From Auanema rhodensis (taxonomy: Eukaryota; Nematoda; Chromadorea; Rhabditida; Rhabditidae): a stretch of DNA of 64,000 nucleotides. The notes under the pieces were generated by a model that was not told the DNA's origin, searched no databases, and saw only the letters and a list, made by a program, of their open reading frames with translations. The stretch spans positions 1,178,001 through 1,242,000 of the forward strand of contig OZ059899.1 in the NCBI GenBank assembly GCA_964057225.1. Reading direction: 5' to 3'. Both the position numbers and the translations under genes were made by a program. Shown piece by piece: positions 51,114 through 63,939 of the stretch (the stretch's first letter is position 1; every line of letters begins with the position of its first letter).

Positions 51114-53217
51114 TTGAAAAATGATGCATTAGTGTATGTTGAGTTTCCATGTACACTCAACATTGCTTCCAAAAACATTTTGACAAAAATTTTTTCGAAA
51201 AATTTCAAAATAATTCAGCAAAAAGTAGATGTTTATAGATTCCTTTTTTCAAGGCAAAGACGATGGACAATGTTATTCAACGAAAAAATTAATTCTTCAG
51301 GGTGAAAATCGAGAATATAAGTGTGAACTTATATCAGTTGATATCTCGGTGCATTTTTAAGCTAGCGCAAATCTGATAACACAGATCGACGCAGCTTAAA
51401 AATCCGCATCGAATGCACTATACTACATCAAGAAACGCTTGATACAAAAATTAGTTATGATCGTTTGAAAAATGATGCATTAGTGTATGTTGAGTTTCCA
51501 TGTACACTCAACATTGCTTCCAAAAACATTTTGACAAAAATTTTTTCGAAAAATTTCAAAATAATTCAGCAAAAAGTAGATGTTTATAGATTCCTTTTTT
51601 CAAGGCAAAGACGATGGACAATGTTATTCAACGAAAAAATTAATTCTTCAGGGTGAAAATCGAGAATATAAGTGTGAACTTATATCAGTTGATATCTCGG
51701 TGCATTTTTAAGCTAGCGCAAATCTGATAACACAGATCGACGCAGCTTAAAAATCCGCATCGAATGCACTATACTACATCGAGAAACGCTTGATACAAAA
51801 ATTAGTTATGATCGTTTGAAAAATGATGCATTAGTGTATGTTGAGTTTCCATGTACACTCAACATTGCTTCCAAAAACATTTTGACAAAAATTTTTTCGA
51901 AAAATTTCAAAATAATTCAGCAAAACGTAGATGTTTATAGATTCCTTTTTTCAAGGCAAAGACGATGGACAATGTTATTCGACGAAAAAATTAATTCTTC
52001 AGGGTGAAAATCGAGGATATAAGTGTGAACTTATATCAGTTGATATCTCGGTGCATTTTTAAGCTAGCGCAAATCTGATAACACAGATCGACGCAGCTTA
52101 AAAATCCGCATCGAATGCACTATACTACATCGAGAAACGCTTGATACAAAAATTAGTTATGATCGTTTGAAAAATGATGCATTAGTGTATGTTGAGTTTC
52201 CATGTACACTCAACATTGCTTCCAAAAACATTTTGACAAAAATTTTTTCGAAAAATTTCAAAATAATTTAGCAAAAAGTAGATGTTTTTAGATTCCATTT
52301 TTCAAGGCAAAGACGATAGACAATGTTATTCAACGAAAAAATTAATTCTTCAGGGTGAAAATCGAGGATATAAGTGTGAACTTATATCAGTTGATATCTC
52401 GGTGCATTTTTAAGCTAGCGCAAATCTGATAACACAGATCGACGCAGCTTAAAAATCCGCATCGAATGCACTATACTACATCAAGAAACGCTTGATACAA
52501 AAATTAGTTATGATCGTTTGAAAAATGATGCATTAGTGTATGTTGAGTTTCCATGTACACTCAACATTGCTTCCAAAAACATTTTGACAAAAATTTTTTC
52601 GAAAAATTTCAAAATAATTCAGCAAAAAGTAGATGTTTATAGATTCCTTTTTTCAAGGCAAAGACGATGGACAATGTTATTCAACGAAAAAATTAATTCT
52701 TCAGGGTGAAAATCGAGGATATAAGTGTGAACTTATATCAGTTGATATCTCGGTGCATTTTTAAGCTAGCGCAAATCTGATAACACAGATCGACGCAGCT
52801 TAAAAATCCGCATCGAAGCACTATACTACATCGAGAAACGCTTGATACAAAAATTAGTTATGATCGTTTGAAAAATGATGCATTAGTGTATGTTGAGTTT
52901 CCATGTACACTCAACATTGCTTCCAAAAACATTTTGACAAAAATTTTTTCGAAAAATTTCAAAATAATTTAGCAAAAAGTAGATGTTTTTAGATTCCATT
53001 TTTCAAGGCAAAGACGATAGACAATGTTATTCAACGAAAAAATTAATTCTTCAGGGTGAAAATCGAGGATATAAGTGTGAACTTATATCAGTTGATATCT
53101 CGGTGCATTTTTAAGCTAGCGCAAATCTGATAACACAGATCGACGCAGCTTAAAAATCCGCATCGAAGCACTATACTACATCGAGAAACGCTTGATACAA
53201 AAATTAGTTATGATCGT

Positions 53218-53919
53218 TTGGAAAATGATGCATTAGTGTATGTTGAGTTTCCATGTACACTCAACATTGCTTCCAAAAACATTTTGACAAAAATTTTTTC
53301 GAAAAATTTCAAAATAATTCAGCAAAACGTAGATGTTTATAGATTCCTTTTTTCAAGGCAAAGACGATGGACAATGTTATTCGACGAAAAAATTAATTCT
53401 TCAGGGTGAAAATCGAGGATATAAGTGTGAACTTATATCAGTTGATATCTCGGTGCATTTTTAAGCTAGCGCAAATCTGATAACACAGATCGACGCAGCT
53501 TAAAAATCCGCATCGAATGCACTATACTACATCGAGAAACGCTTGATACAAAAATTAGTTATGATCGTTTGAAAAATGATGCATTAGTGTATGTTGAGTT
53601 TCCATGTACACTCAACATTGCTTCCAAAAACATTTTGACAAAAATTTTTTCGAAAAATTTCAAAATAATTCAGCAAAACGTAGATGTTTATAGATTCCTT
53701 TTTTCAAGGCAAAGACGATGGACAATGTTATTCGACGAAAAAATTAATTCTTCAGGGTGAAAATCGAGGATATAAGTGTGAACTTATATCAGTTGATATC
53801 TCGGTGCATTTTTAAGCTAGCGCAAATCTGATAACACAGATCGACGCAGCTTAAAAATCCGCATCGAATGCACTATACTACATCGAGAAACGCTTGATAC
53901 AAAAATTAGTTATGATCGT
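53218..53919 (+). repeat. Two adjacent DEK-type monomers
   Basis: DEK repeats stand singly elsewhere, but 53218 and 53569 are neighbours. The first begins TTGGAAAATG, a change found nowhere else in the window. Copy 1 has a single DEK here (43042), so this is a local single-monomer gain. Confidence 0.88.
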
Positions 53920-55323
53920 TTGAAAAATGATGCATTAGTGTATGTTGAGTTTCCATGTACACTCAACATTGCTTCCAAAAACATTTTGACAAAAATTTTT
54001 TCGAAAAATTTCAAAATAATTTAGCAAAAAGTAGATGTTTTTAGATTCCATTTTTCAAGGCAAAGACGATAGACAATGTTATTCAACGAAAAAATTAATT
54101 CTTCAGGGTGAAAATCGAGGATATAAGTGTGAACTTATATCAGTTGATATCTCGGTGCATTTTTAAGCTAGCGCAAATCTGATAACACAGATTGACGCAG
54201 CTTAAAAATCCGCATCGAATGCACTATACTACATCAAGAAACGCTTGATACAAAAATTAGTTATGATCGTTTGAAAAATGATGCATTAGTGTATGTTGAG
54301 TTTCCATGTACACTCAACATTGCTTCCAAAAACATTTTGACAAAAATTTTTTCGAAAAATTTCAAAATAATTTAGCAAAAAGTAGATGTTTTTAGATTCC
54401 ATTTTTCAAGGCAAAGACGATAGACAATGTTATTCAACGAAAAAATTAATTCTTCAGGGTGAAAATCGAGGATATAAGTGTGAACTTATATCAGTTGATA
54501 TCTCGGTGCATTTTTAAGCTAGCGCAAATCTGATAACACAGATCGACGCAGCTTAAAAATCCGCATCGAATGCACTATACTACATCAAGAAACGCTTGAT
54601 ACAAAAATTAGTTATGATCGTTTGAAAAATGATGCATTAGTGTATGTTGAGTTTCCATGTACACTCAACATTGCTTCCAAAAACATTTTGACAAAAATTT
54701 TTTCGAAAAATTTCAAAATAATTCAGCAAAAAGTAGATGTTTATAGATTCCTTTTTTCAAGGCAAAGACGATGGACAATGTTATTCAACGAAAAAATTAA
54801 TTCTTCAGGGTGAAAATCGAGAATATAAGTGTGAACTTATATCAGTTGATATCTCGGTGCATTTTTAAGCTAGCGCAAATCTGATAACACAGATCGACGC
54901 AGCTTAAAAATCCGCATCGAATGCACTATACTACATCAAGAAACGCTTGATACAAAAATTAGTTATGATCGTTTGAAAAATGATGCATTAGTGTATGTTG
55001 AGTTTCCATGTACACTCAACATTGCTTCCAAAAACATTTTGACAAAAATTTTTTCGAAAAATTTCAAAATAATTCAGCAAAAAGTAGATGTTTATAGATT
55101 CCTTTTTTCAAGGCAAAGACGATGGACAATGTTATTCAACGAAAAAATTAATTCTTCAGGGTGAAAATCGAGAATATAAGTGTGAACTTATATCAGTTGA
55201 TATCTCGGTGCATTTTTAAGCTAGCGCAAATCTGATAACACAGATCGACGCAGCTTAAAAATCCGCATCGAATGCACTATACTACATCGAGAAACGCTTG
55301 ATACAAAAATTAGTTATGATCGT

Positions 55324-55673
55324 TTGAAAAATGATGCATTAGTGTATGTTGAGTTTCCATGTACACTCAACATTGCTTCCAAAAACATTTTGACAAAAAT
55401 TTTTTGAAAAATTTCAAAATAATTTAGCAAAAAGTAGATGTTTTTAGATTCCATTTTTCAAGGCAAAGACGATAGACAATGTTATTCAACGAAAAAATTA
55501 ATTCTTCAGGGTGAAAATCGAGAATATAAGTGTGAACTTATATCAGTTGATATCTCGGTGCATTTTTAAGCTAGCGCAAATCTGATAACACAGATCGACG
55601 CAGCTTAAAAATCCGCATCGAATGCACTATACTACATTGAGAAACGCTTAATACAAAAATTAGTTATGATCGT
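55324..55673 (+). repeat. 350-bp A monomer lacking the central C of TTCGAA
   Basis: The sequence reads AATTTTTTGAAAAATTTC near 55,400, as at 32,600 and 44,879. The shared deletion at 44797 and here supports descent of the two large segments. The 32519 copy shows that the deletion is older than that event or recurred in the A/T tract. Confidence 0.88.
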
Positions 55674-57779
55674 TTGAAAAATGATGCATTAGTGTATGTT
55701 GAGTTTCCATGTACACTCAACATTGCTTCCAAAAACATTTTGACAAAAATTTTTTCGAAAAATTTCAAAATAATTCAGCAAAAAGTAGATGTTTATAGAT
55801 TCCTTTTTTCAAGGCAAAGACGATGGACAATGTTATTCAACGAAAAAATTAATTCTTCAGGGTGAAAATCGAGGATATAAGTGTGAACTTATATCAGTTG
55901 ATATCTCGGTGCATTTTTAAGCTAGCGCAAATCTGATAACACAGATCGACGCAACTTAAAAATCCGCATCGAATGCACTATACTACATCGAGAAACGCTT
56001 GATACAAAAATTAGTTATGATCGTTTGAAAAATGATGCATTAGTGTATGTTGAGTTTCCATGTACACTCAACATTGCTTCCAAAAACATTTTGACAAAAA
56101 TTTTTTCGAAAAATTTCAAAATAATTTAGCAAAAAGTAGATGTTTTTAGATTCCATTTTTCAAGGCAAAGACGATAGACAATGTTATTCAACGAAAAAAT
56201 TAATTCTTCAGGGTGAAAATCGAGGATATAAGTGTGAACTTATATCAGTTGATATCTCGGTGCATTTTTAAGCTAGCGCAAATCTGATAACACAGATCGA
56301 CGCAGCTTAAAAATCCGCATCGAATGCACTATACTACATCGAGAAACGCTTGATACAAAAATTAGTTATGATCGTTTGAAAAATGATGCATTAGTGTATG
56401 TTGAGTTTCCATGTACACTCAACATTGCTTCCAAAAACATTTTGACAAAAATTTTTTCGAAAAATTTCAAAATAATTTAGCAAAAAGTAGATGTTTTTAA
56501 ATTCCATTTTTCAAGGCAAAGACGATAGACAATGTTATTCAACGAAAAAATTAATTCTTCAGGGTGAAAATCGAGAATATAAGTGTGAACTTATATCAGT
56601 TGATATCTCGGTGCATTTTTAAGCTAGCGCAAATCTGATAACACAGATCGACGCAGCTTAAAAATCCGCATCGAATGCACTATACTACATCAAGAAACGC
56701 TTGATACAAAAATTAGTTATGATCGTTTGAAAAATGATGCATTAGTGTATGTTGAGTTTCCATGTACACTCAACATTGCTTCCAAAAACATTTTGACAAA
56801 AATTTTTTCGAAAAATTTCAAAATAATTTAGCAAAAAGTAGATGTTTTTAAATTCCTTTTTTTAAGGCAAAGACGATGGACAATGTTATTCAACGAAAAA
56901 ATTAATTCTTCAGGGTGAAAATCGAGAATATAAGTGTGAACTTATATCAGTTGATATCTCGGTGCATTTTTAAGCTAGCGCAAATCTGATAACACAGATC
57001 GACGCAGCTTAAAAATCCGCATCGAATGCACTATACTACATTGAGAAACGCTTAATACAAAAATTAGTTATGATCGTTTGAAAAATGATGCATTAGTGTA
57101 TGTTGAGTTTCCATGTACACTCAACATTGCTTCCAAAAACATTTTGACAAAAATTTTTTCGAAAAATTTCAAAATAATTTAGCAAAAAGTAGATGTTTTT
57201 AGATTCCATTTTTCAAGGCAAAGACGATAGACAATGTTATTCAACGAAAAAATTAATTCTTCAGGGTGAAAATCGAGGATATAAGTGTGAACTTATATCA
57301 GTTGATATCTCGGTGCATTTTTAAGCTAGCGCAAATCTGATAACACAGATCGACGCAGCTTAAAAATCCGCATCGAATGCACTATACTACATCGAGAAAC
57401 GCTTGATACAAAAATTAGTTATGATCGTTTGAAAAATGATGCATTAGTGTATGTTGAGTTTCCATGTACACTCAACATTGCTTCCAAAAACATTTTGACA
57501 AAAATTTTTTCGAAAAATTTCAAAATAATTTAGCAAAAAGTAGATGTTTTTAAATTCCATTTTTCAAGGCAAAGACGATAGACAATGTTATTCAACGAAA
57601 AAATTAATTCTTCAGGGTGAAAATCGAGAATATATGTGTGAACTTATATCAGTTGATATCTCGGTGCATTTTTAAGCTAGCGCAAATCTGATAACACAGA
57701 TCGACGCAGCTTAAAAATCCGCATCGAATGCACTATACTACATTGAGAAACGCTTAATACAAAAATTAGTTATGATCGT

Positions 57780-60236
57780 TTGAAAAATGATGCATTAGTG
57801 TATGTTGAGTTTCCATGTACACTCAACATTGCTTCCAAAAACATTTTGACAAAAATTTTTTCGAAAAATTTCAAAATAATTCAGCAAAAAGTAGATGTTT
57901 ATAGATTCCTTTTTTCAAGGCAAAGACGATGGACAATGTTATTCAACGAAAAAATTAATTCTTCAGGGTGAAAATCGAGGATATAAGTGTGAACTTATAT
58001 CAGTTGATATCTCGGTGCATTTTTAAGCTAGCGCAAATCTGATAACACAGATCGACGCAGCTTAAAAATCCGCATCGAATGCACTATACTACATCGAGAA
58101 ACGCTTGATACAAAAATTAGTTATGATCGTTTGAAAAATGATGCATTAGTGTATGTTGAGTTTCCATGTACACTCAACATTGCTTCCAAAAACATTTTGA
58201 CAAAAATTTTTTCGAAAAATTTCAAAATAATTTAGCAAAAAGTAGATGTTTTTAAATTCCATTTTTCAAGGCAAAGACGATAGACAATGTTATTCAACGA
58301 AAAAATTAATTCTTCAGGGTGAAAATCGAGAATATAAGTGTGAACTTATATCAGTTGATATCTCGGTGCATTTTTAAGCTAGCGCAAATCTGATAACACA
58401 GATCGACGCAGCTTAAAAATCCGCATCGAATGCACTATACTACATCGAGAAACGCTTGATACAAAAATTAGTTATGATCGTTTGAAAAATGATGCATTAG
58501 TGTATGTTGAGTTTCCATGTACACTCAACATTGCTTCCAAAAACATTTTGACAAAAATTTTTTCGAAAAATTTCAAAATAATTTAGCAAAAAGTAGATGT
58601 TTTTAAATTCCATTTTTCAAGGCAAAGACGATAGACAATGTTATTCAACGAAAAAATTAATTCTTCAGGGTGAAAATCGAGAATATAAGTGTGAACTTAT
58701 ATCAGTTGATATCTCGGTGCATTTTTAAGCTAGCGCAAATCTGATAACACAGATCGACGCAGCTTAAAAATCCGCATCGAATGCACTATACTACATTGAG
58801 AAACGCTTAATACAAAAATTAGTTATGATCGTTCGAAAAATGATGCATTAGTGTATGTTGAGTTTCCATGTACACTCAACATTGCTTCCAAAAACATTTT
58901 GACAAAAATTTTTTCGAAAAATTTCAAAATAATTTAGCAAAAAGTAGATGTTTTTAAATTCCATTTTTCAAGGCAAAGACGATAGACAATGTTATTCAAC
59001 GAAAAAATTAATTCTTCAGGGTGAAAATCGAGAATATAAGTGTGAACTTATATCAGTTGATATCTCGGTGCATTTTTAAGCTAGCGCAAATCTGATAACA
59101 CAGATCGACGCAGCTTAAAAATCCGCATCGAATGCACTATACTACATTGAGAAACGCTTAATACAAAAATTAGTTATGATCGTTCGAAAAATGATGCATT
59201 AGTGTATGTTGAGTTTCCATGTACACTCAACATTGCTTCCAAAAACATTTTGACAAAAATTTTTTCGAAAAATTTCAAAATAATTCAGCAAAAAGTAGAT
59301 GTTTATAGATTCCTTTTTTCAAGGCAAAGACGATGGACAATGTTATTCAACGAAAAAATTAATTCTTCAGGGTGAAAATCGAGGATATAAGTGTGAACTT
59401 ATATCAGTTGATATCTCGGTGCATTTTTAAGCTAGCGCAAATCTGATAACACAGATCGACGCAGCTTAAAAATCCGCATCGAATGCACTATACTACATCG
59501 AGAAACGCTTGATACAAAAATTAGTTATGATCGTTTGAAAAATGATGCATTAGTGTATGTTGAGTTTCCATGTACACTCAACATTGCTTCCAAAAACATT
59601 TTGACAAAAATTTTTTCGAAAAATTTCAAAATAATTTAGCAAAAAGTAGATGTTTTTAGATTCCATTTTTCAAGGCAAAGACGATAGACAATGTTATTCA
59701 ACGAAAAAATTAATTCTTCAGGGTGAAAATCGAGAATATAAGTGTGAACTTATATCAGTTGATATCTCGGTGCATTTTTAAGCTAGCGCAAATCTGATAA
59801 CACAGATCGACGCAGCTTAAAAATCCGCATCGAATGCACTATACTACATCAAGAAACGCTTGATACAAAAATTAGTTATGATCGTTTGAAAAATGATGCA
59901 TTAGTGTATGTTGAGTTTCCATGTACACTCAACATTGCTTCCAAAAACATTTTGACAAAAATTTTTTCGAAAAATTTCAAAATAATTTAGCAAAAAGTAG
60001 ATGTTTTTAAATTCCTTTTTTTAAGGCAAAGACGATGGACAATGTTATTCAACGAAAAAATTAATTCTTCAGGGTGAAAATCGAGAATATAAGTGTGAAC
60101 TTATATCAGTTGATATCTCGGTGCATTTTTAAGCTAGCGCAAATCTGATAACACAGATCGACGCAGCTTAAAAATCCGCATCGAATGCACTATACTACAT
60201 TGAGAAACGCTTAATACAAAAATTAGTTATGATCGT
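57780..60236 (+). repeat. B-E-E-E-B-A-C block, copy 2
   Basis: This matches 46200-48656 in monomer order. The GTTCGAAAAATG change is present in two adjacent monomers (58833 and 59184) instead of one, a case of spread by conversion or slippage between neighbours. Confidence 0.87.
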
Positions 60237-62693
60237 TTGAAAAATGATGCATTAGTGTATGTTGAGTTTCCATGTACACTCAACATTGCTTCCAAAAACA
60301 TTTTGACAAAAATTTTTTCGAAAAATTTCAAAATAATTCAGCAAAAAGTAGATGTTTATAGATTCCTTTTTTCAAGGCAAAGACGATGGACAATGTTATT
60401 CAACGAAAAAATTAATTCTTCAGGGTGAAAATCGAGGATATAAGTGTGAACTTATATCAGTTGATATCTCGGTGCATTTTTAAGCTAGCGCAAATCTGAT
60501 AACACAGATCGACGCAACTTAAAAATCCGCATCGAATGCACTATACTACATCGAGAAACGCTTGATACAAAAATTAGTTATGATCGTTTGAAAAATGATG
60601 CATTAGTGTATGTTGAGTTTCCATGTACACTCAACATTGCTTCCAAAAACATTTTGACAAAAATTTTTTCGAAAAATTTCAAAATAATTTAGCAAAAAGT
60701 AGATGTTTTTAGATTCCATTTTTCAAGGCAAAGACGATAGACAATGTTATTCAACGAAAAAATTAATTCTTCAGGGTGAAAATCGAGGATATAAGTGTGA
60801 ACTTATATCAGTTGATATCTCGGTGCATTTTTAAGCTAGCGCAAATCTGATAACACAGATCGACGCAGCTTAAAAATCCGCATCGAATGCACTATACTAC
60901 ATCGAGAAACGCTTGATACAAAAATTAGTTATGATCGTTTGAAAAATGATGCATTAGTGTATGTTGAGTTTCCATGTACACTCAACATTGCTTCCAAAAA
61001 CATTTTGACAAAAATTTTTTCGAAAAATTTCAAAATAATTTAGCAAAAAGTAGATGTTTTTAGATTCCATTTTTCAAGGCAAAGACGATAGACAATGTTA
61101 TTCAACGAAAAAATTAATTCTTCAGGGTGAAAATCGAGAATATAAGTGTGAACTTATATCAGTTGATATCTCGGTGCATTTTTAAGCTAGCGCAAATCTG
61201 ATAACACAGATCGACGCAGCTTAAAAATCCGCATCGAATGCACTATACTACATCAAGAAACGCTTGATACAAAAATTAGTTATGATCGTTTGAAAAATGA
61301 TGCATTAGTGTATGTTGAGTTTCCATGTACACTCAACATTGCTTCCAAAAACATTTTGACAAAAATTTTTTCGAAAAATTTCAAAATAATTTAGCAAAAA
61401 GTAGATGTTTTTAAATTCCTTTTTTTAAGGCAAAGACGATGGACAATGTTATTCAACGAAAAAATTAATTCTTCAGGGTGAAAATCGAGAATATAAGTGT
61501 GAACTTATATCAGTTGATATCTCGGTGCATTTTTAAGCTAGCGCAAATCTGATAACACAGATCGACGCAGCTTAAAAATCCGCATCGAATGCACTATACT
61601 ACATTGAGAAACGCTTAATACAAAAATTAGTTATGATCGTTTGAAAAATGATGCATTAGTGTATGTTGAGTTTCCATGTACACTCAACATTGCTTCCAAA
61701 AACATTTTGACAAAAATTTTTTCGAAAAATTTCAAGATAATTTAGCAAAAAGTAGATGTTTTTAGATTCCATTTTTCAAGGCAAAGACGATAGACAATGT
61801 TATTCAACGAAAAAATTAATTCTTCAGGGTGAAAATCGAGGATATAAGTGTGAACTTATATCAGTTGATATCTCGGTGCATTTTTAAGCTAGCGCAAATC
61901 TGATAACACAGATCGACGCAGCTTAAAAATCCGCATCGAATGCACTATACTACATCAAGAAACGCTTGATACAAAAATTAGTTATGATCGTTCGAAAAAT
62001 GATGCATTAGTGTATGTTGAGTTTCCATGTACACTCAACATTGCTTCCAAAAACATTTTGACAAAAATTTTTTCGAAAAATTTCAAAATAATTTAGCAAA
62101 AAGTAGATGTTTTTAAATTCCTTTTTTTAAGGCAAAGACGATGGACAATGTTATTCAACGAAAAAATTAATTCTTCAGGGTGAAAATCGAGGATATAAGT
62201 GTGAACTTATATCAGTTGATATCTCGGTGCATTTTTAAGCTAGCGCAAATCTGATAACACAGATCGACGCAGCTTAAAAATCCGCATCGAATGCACTATA
62301 CTACATCAAGAAACGCTTGATACAAAAATTAGTTATGATCGTTTGAAAAATGATGCATTAGTGTATGTTGAGTTTCCATGTACACTCAACATTGCTTCCA
62401 AAAACATTTTGACAAAAATTTTTTCGAAAAATTTCAAAATAATTTAGCAAAAAGTAGATGTTTTTAAATTCCTTTTTTTAAGGCAAAGACGATGGACAAT
62501 GTTATTCAACGAAAAAATTAATTCTTCAGGGTGAAAATCGAGAATATAAGTGTGAACTTATATCAGTTGATATCTCGGTGCATTTTTAAGCTAGCGCAAA
62601 TCTGATAACACAGATCGACGCAGCTTAAAAATCCGCATCGAATGCACTATACTACATTGAGAAACGCTTAATACAAAAATTAGTTATGATCGT

Positions 62694-63747
62694 TTGAAAA
62701 ATGATGCATTAGTGTATGTTGAGTTTCCATGTACACTCAACATTGCTTCCAAAAACATTTTGACAAAAATTTTTTCGAAAAATTTCAAAATAATTCAGCA
62801 AAAAGTAGATGTTTATAGATTCCTTTTTTCAAGGCAAAGACGATGGACAATGTTATTCAACGAAAAAATTAATTCTTCAGGGTGAAAATCGAGGATATAA
62901 GTGTGAACTTATATCAGTTGATATCTCGGTGCATTTTTAAGCTAGCGCAAATCTGATAACACAGATCGACGCAGCTTAAAAATCCGCATCGAATGCACTA
63001 TACTACATCAAGAAACGCTTGATACAAAAATTAGTTATGATCGTTTGAAAAATGATGCATTAGTGTATGTTGAGTTTCCATGTACACTCAACATTGCTTC
63101 CAAAAACATTTTGACAAAAATTTTTTCGAAAAATTTCAAAATAATTTAGCAAAAAGTAGATGTTTTTAAATTCCTTTTTTTAAGGCAAAGACGATGGACA
63201 ATGTTTTTCAACGAAAAAATTAATTCTTCAGGGTGAAAATCGAGAATATAAGTGTGAACTTATATCAGTTGATATCTCGGTGCATTTTTAAGCTAGCGCA
63301 AATCTGATAACACAGATCGACGCAGCTTAAAAATCCGCATCGAATACACTATACTACATTGAGAAACGCTTAATACAAAAATTAGTTATGATCGTTTGAA
63401 AAATGATGCATTAGTGTATGTTGAGTTTCCATGTACACTCAACATTGCTTCCAAAAACATTTTGACAAAAATTTTTTCGAAAAATTTCAAAATAATTCAG
63501 CAAAAAGTAGATGTTTATAGATTCCTTTTTTCAAGGCAAAGACGATGGACAATGTTATTCAACGAAAAAATTAATTCTTCAGGGTGAAAATCGAGGATAT
63601 AAGTGTGAACTTATATCAGTTGATATCTCGGTGCATTTTTCAGCTAGCGCAAATCTGATAACACAGATCGACGCAGCTTAAAAATCCGCATCGAATGCAC
63701 TATACTACATCGAGAAACGCTTGATACAAAAAATTAGTTATGATCGT
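62694..63747 (+). repeat. Last three complete monomers (B, C, B)
   Basis: The C repeat at 63045 has private ATGTTTTTCAACG (63,201) and GAATACAC (63,345). The B repeat at 63396 carries TTTTTCAGCTAGC, otherwise seen only in the 13-mer pair, and ends with one extra A (GATACAAAAAATTAG) making it 352 bp. Confidence 0.9.
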
Positions 63748-63939
63748 TTGAAAAATGATGCATTAGTGTATGTTGAGTTTCCATGTACACTCAACATTGC
63801 TTCCAAAAACATTTTGACAAAAATTTTTTCGAAAAATTTCAAAATAATTCAGCAAAAAGTAGATGTTTATAGATTCCTTTTTTCAAGGCAAAGACGATGG
63901 ACAATGTTATTCAACGAAAAAATTAATTCTTCAGGGTGA
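63721..63939 (+). other. Longest open frame (72 codons), judged non-coding
   Basis: The single extra A in GATACAAAAAATTAG near 63,730 brings an upstream TTG into frame with the usual 63-codon stretch. It is a one-base indel effect in the penultimate repeat, with no ATG and no independent evidence of coding. Confidence 0.85.

Larger units (their letters stand above)
51114..62693 (+). repeat. Large segment of 33 monomers (11,580 bp), copy 2
   Basis: 51114-53568 matches 40938-43392 monomer by monomer, including both CATCGAAGCAC deletions, although the second lacks the private CACTATTCTAC. An extra DEK repeat then appears at 53569 and an extra A at about 53,920-54,621. Two more monomers (A and E, 57078-57779) are inserted before the B-E-E-E-B-A-C block. 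The offset to copy 1 therefore grows from 29 to 33 monomers, i.e. from 10,176 to 11,580 bp. Confidence 0.83.

Noticed and set aside
58824-58845. RNA polymerase III B box in GTTCGAAAA variants
   Set aside because: It is present in only a few repeats, differs from GGTTCGANTCC in the 3' part, and has no A box or tRNA-like fold at the right spacing.
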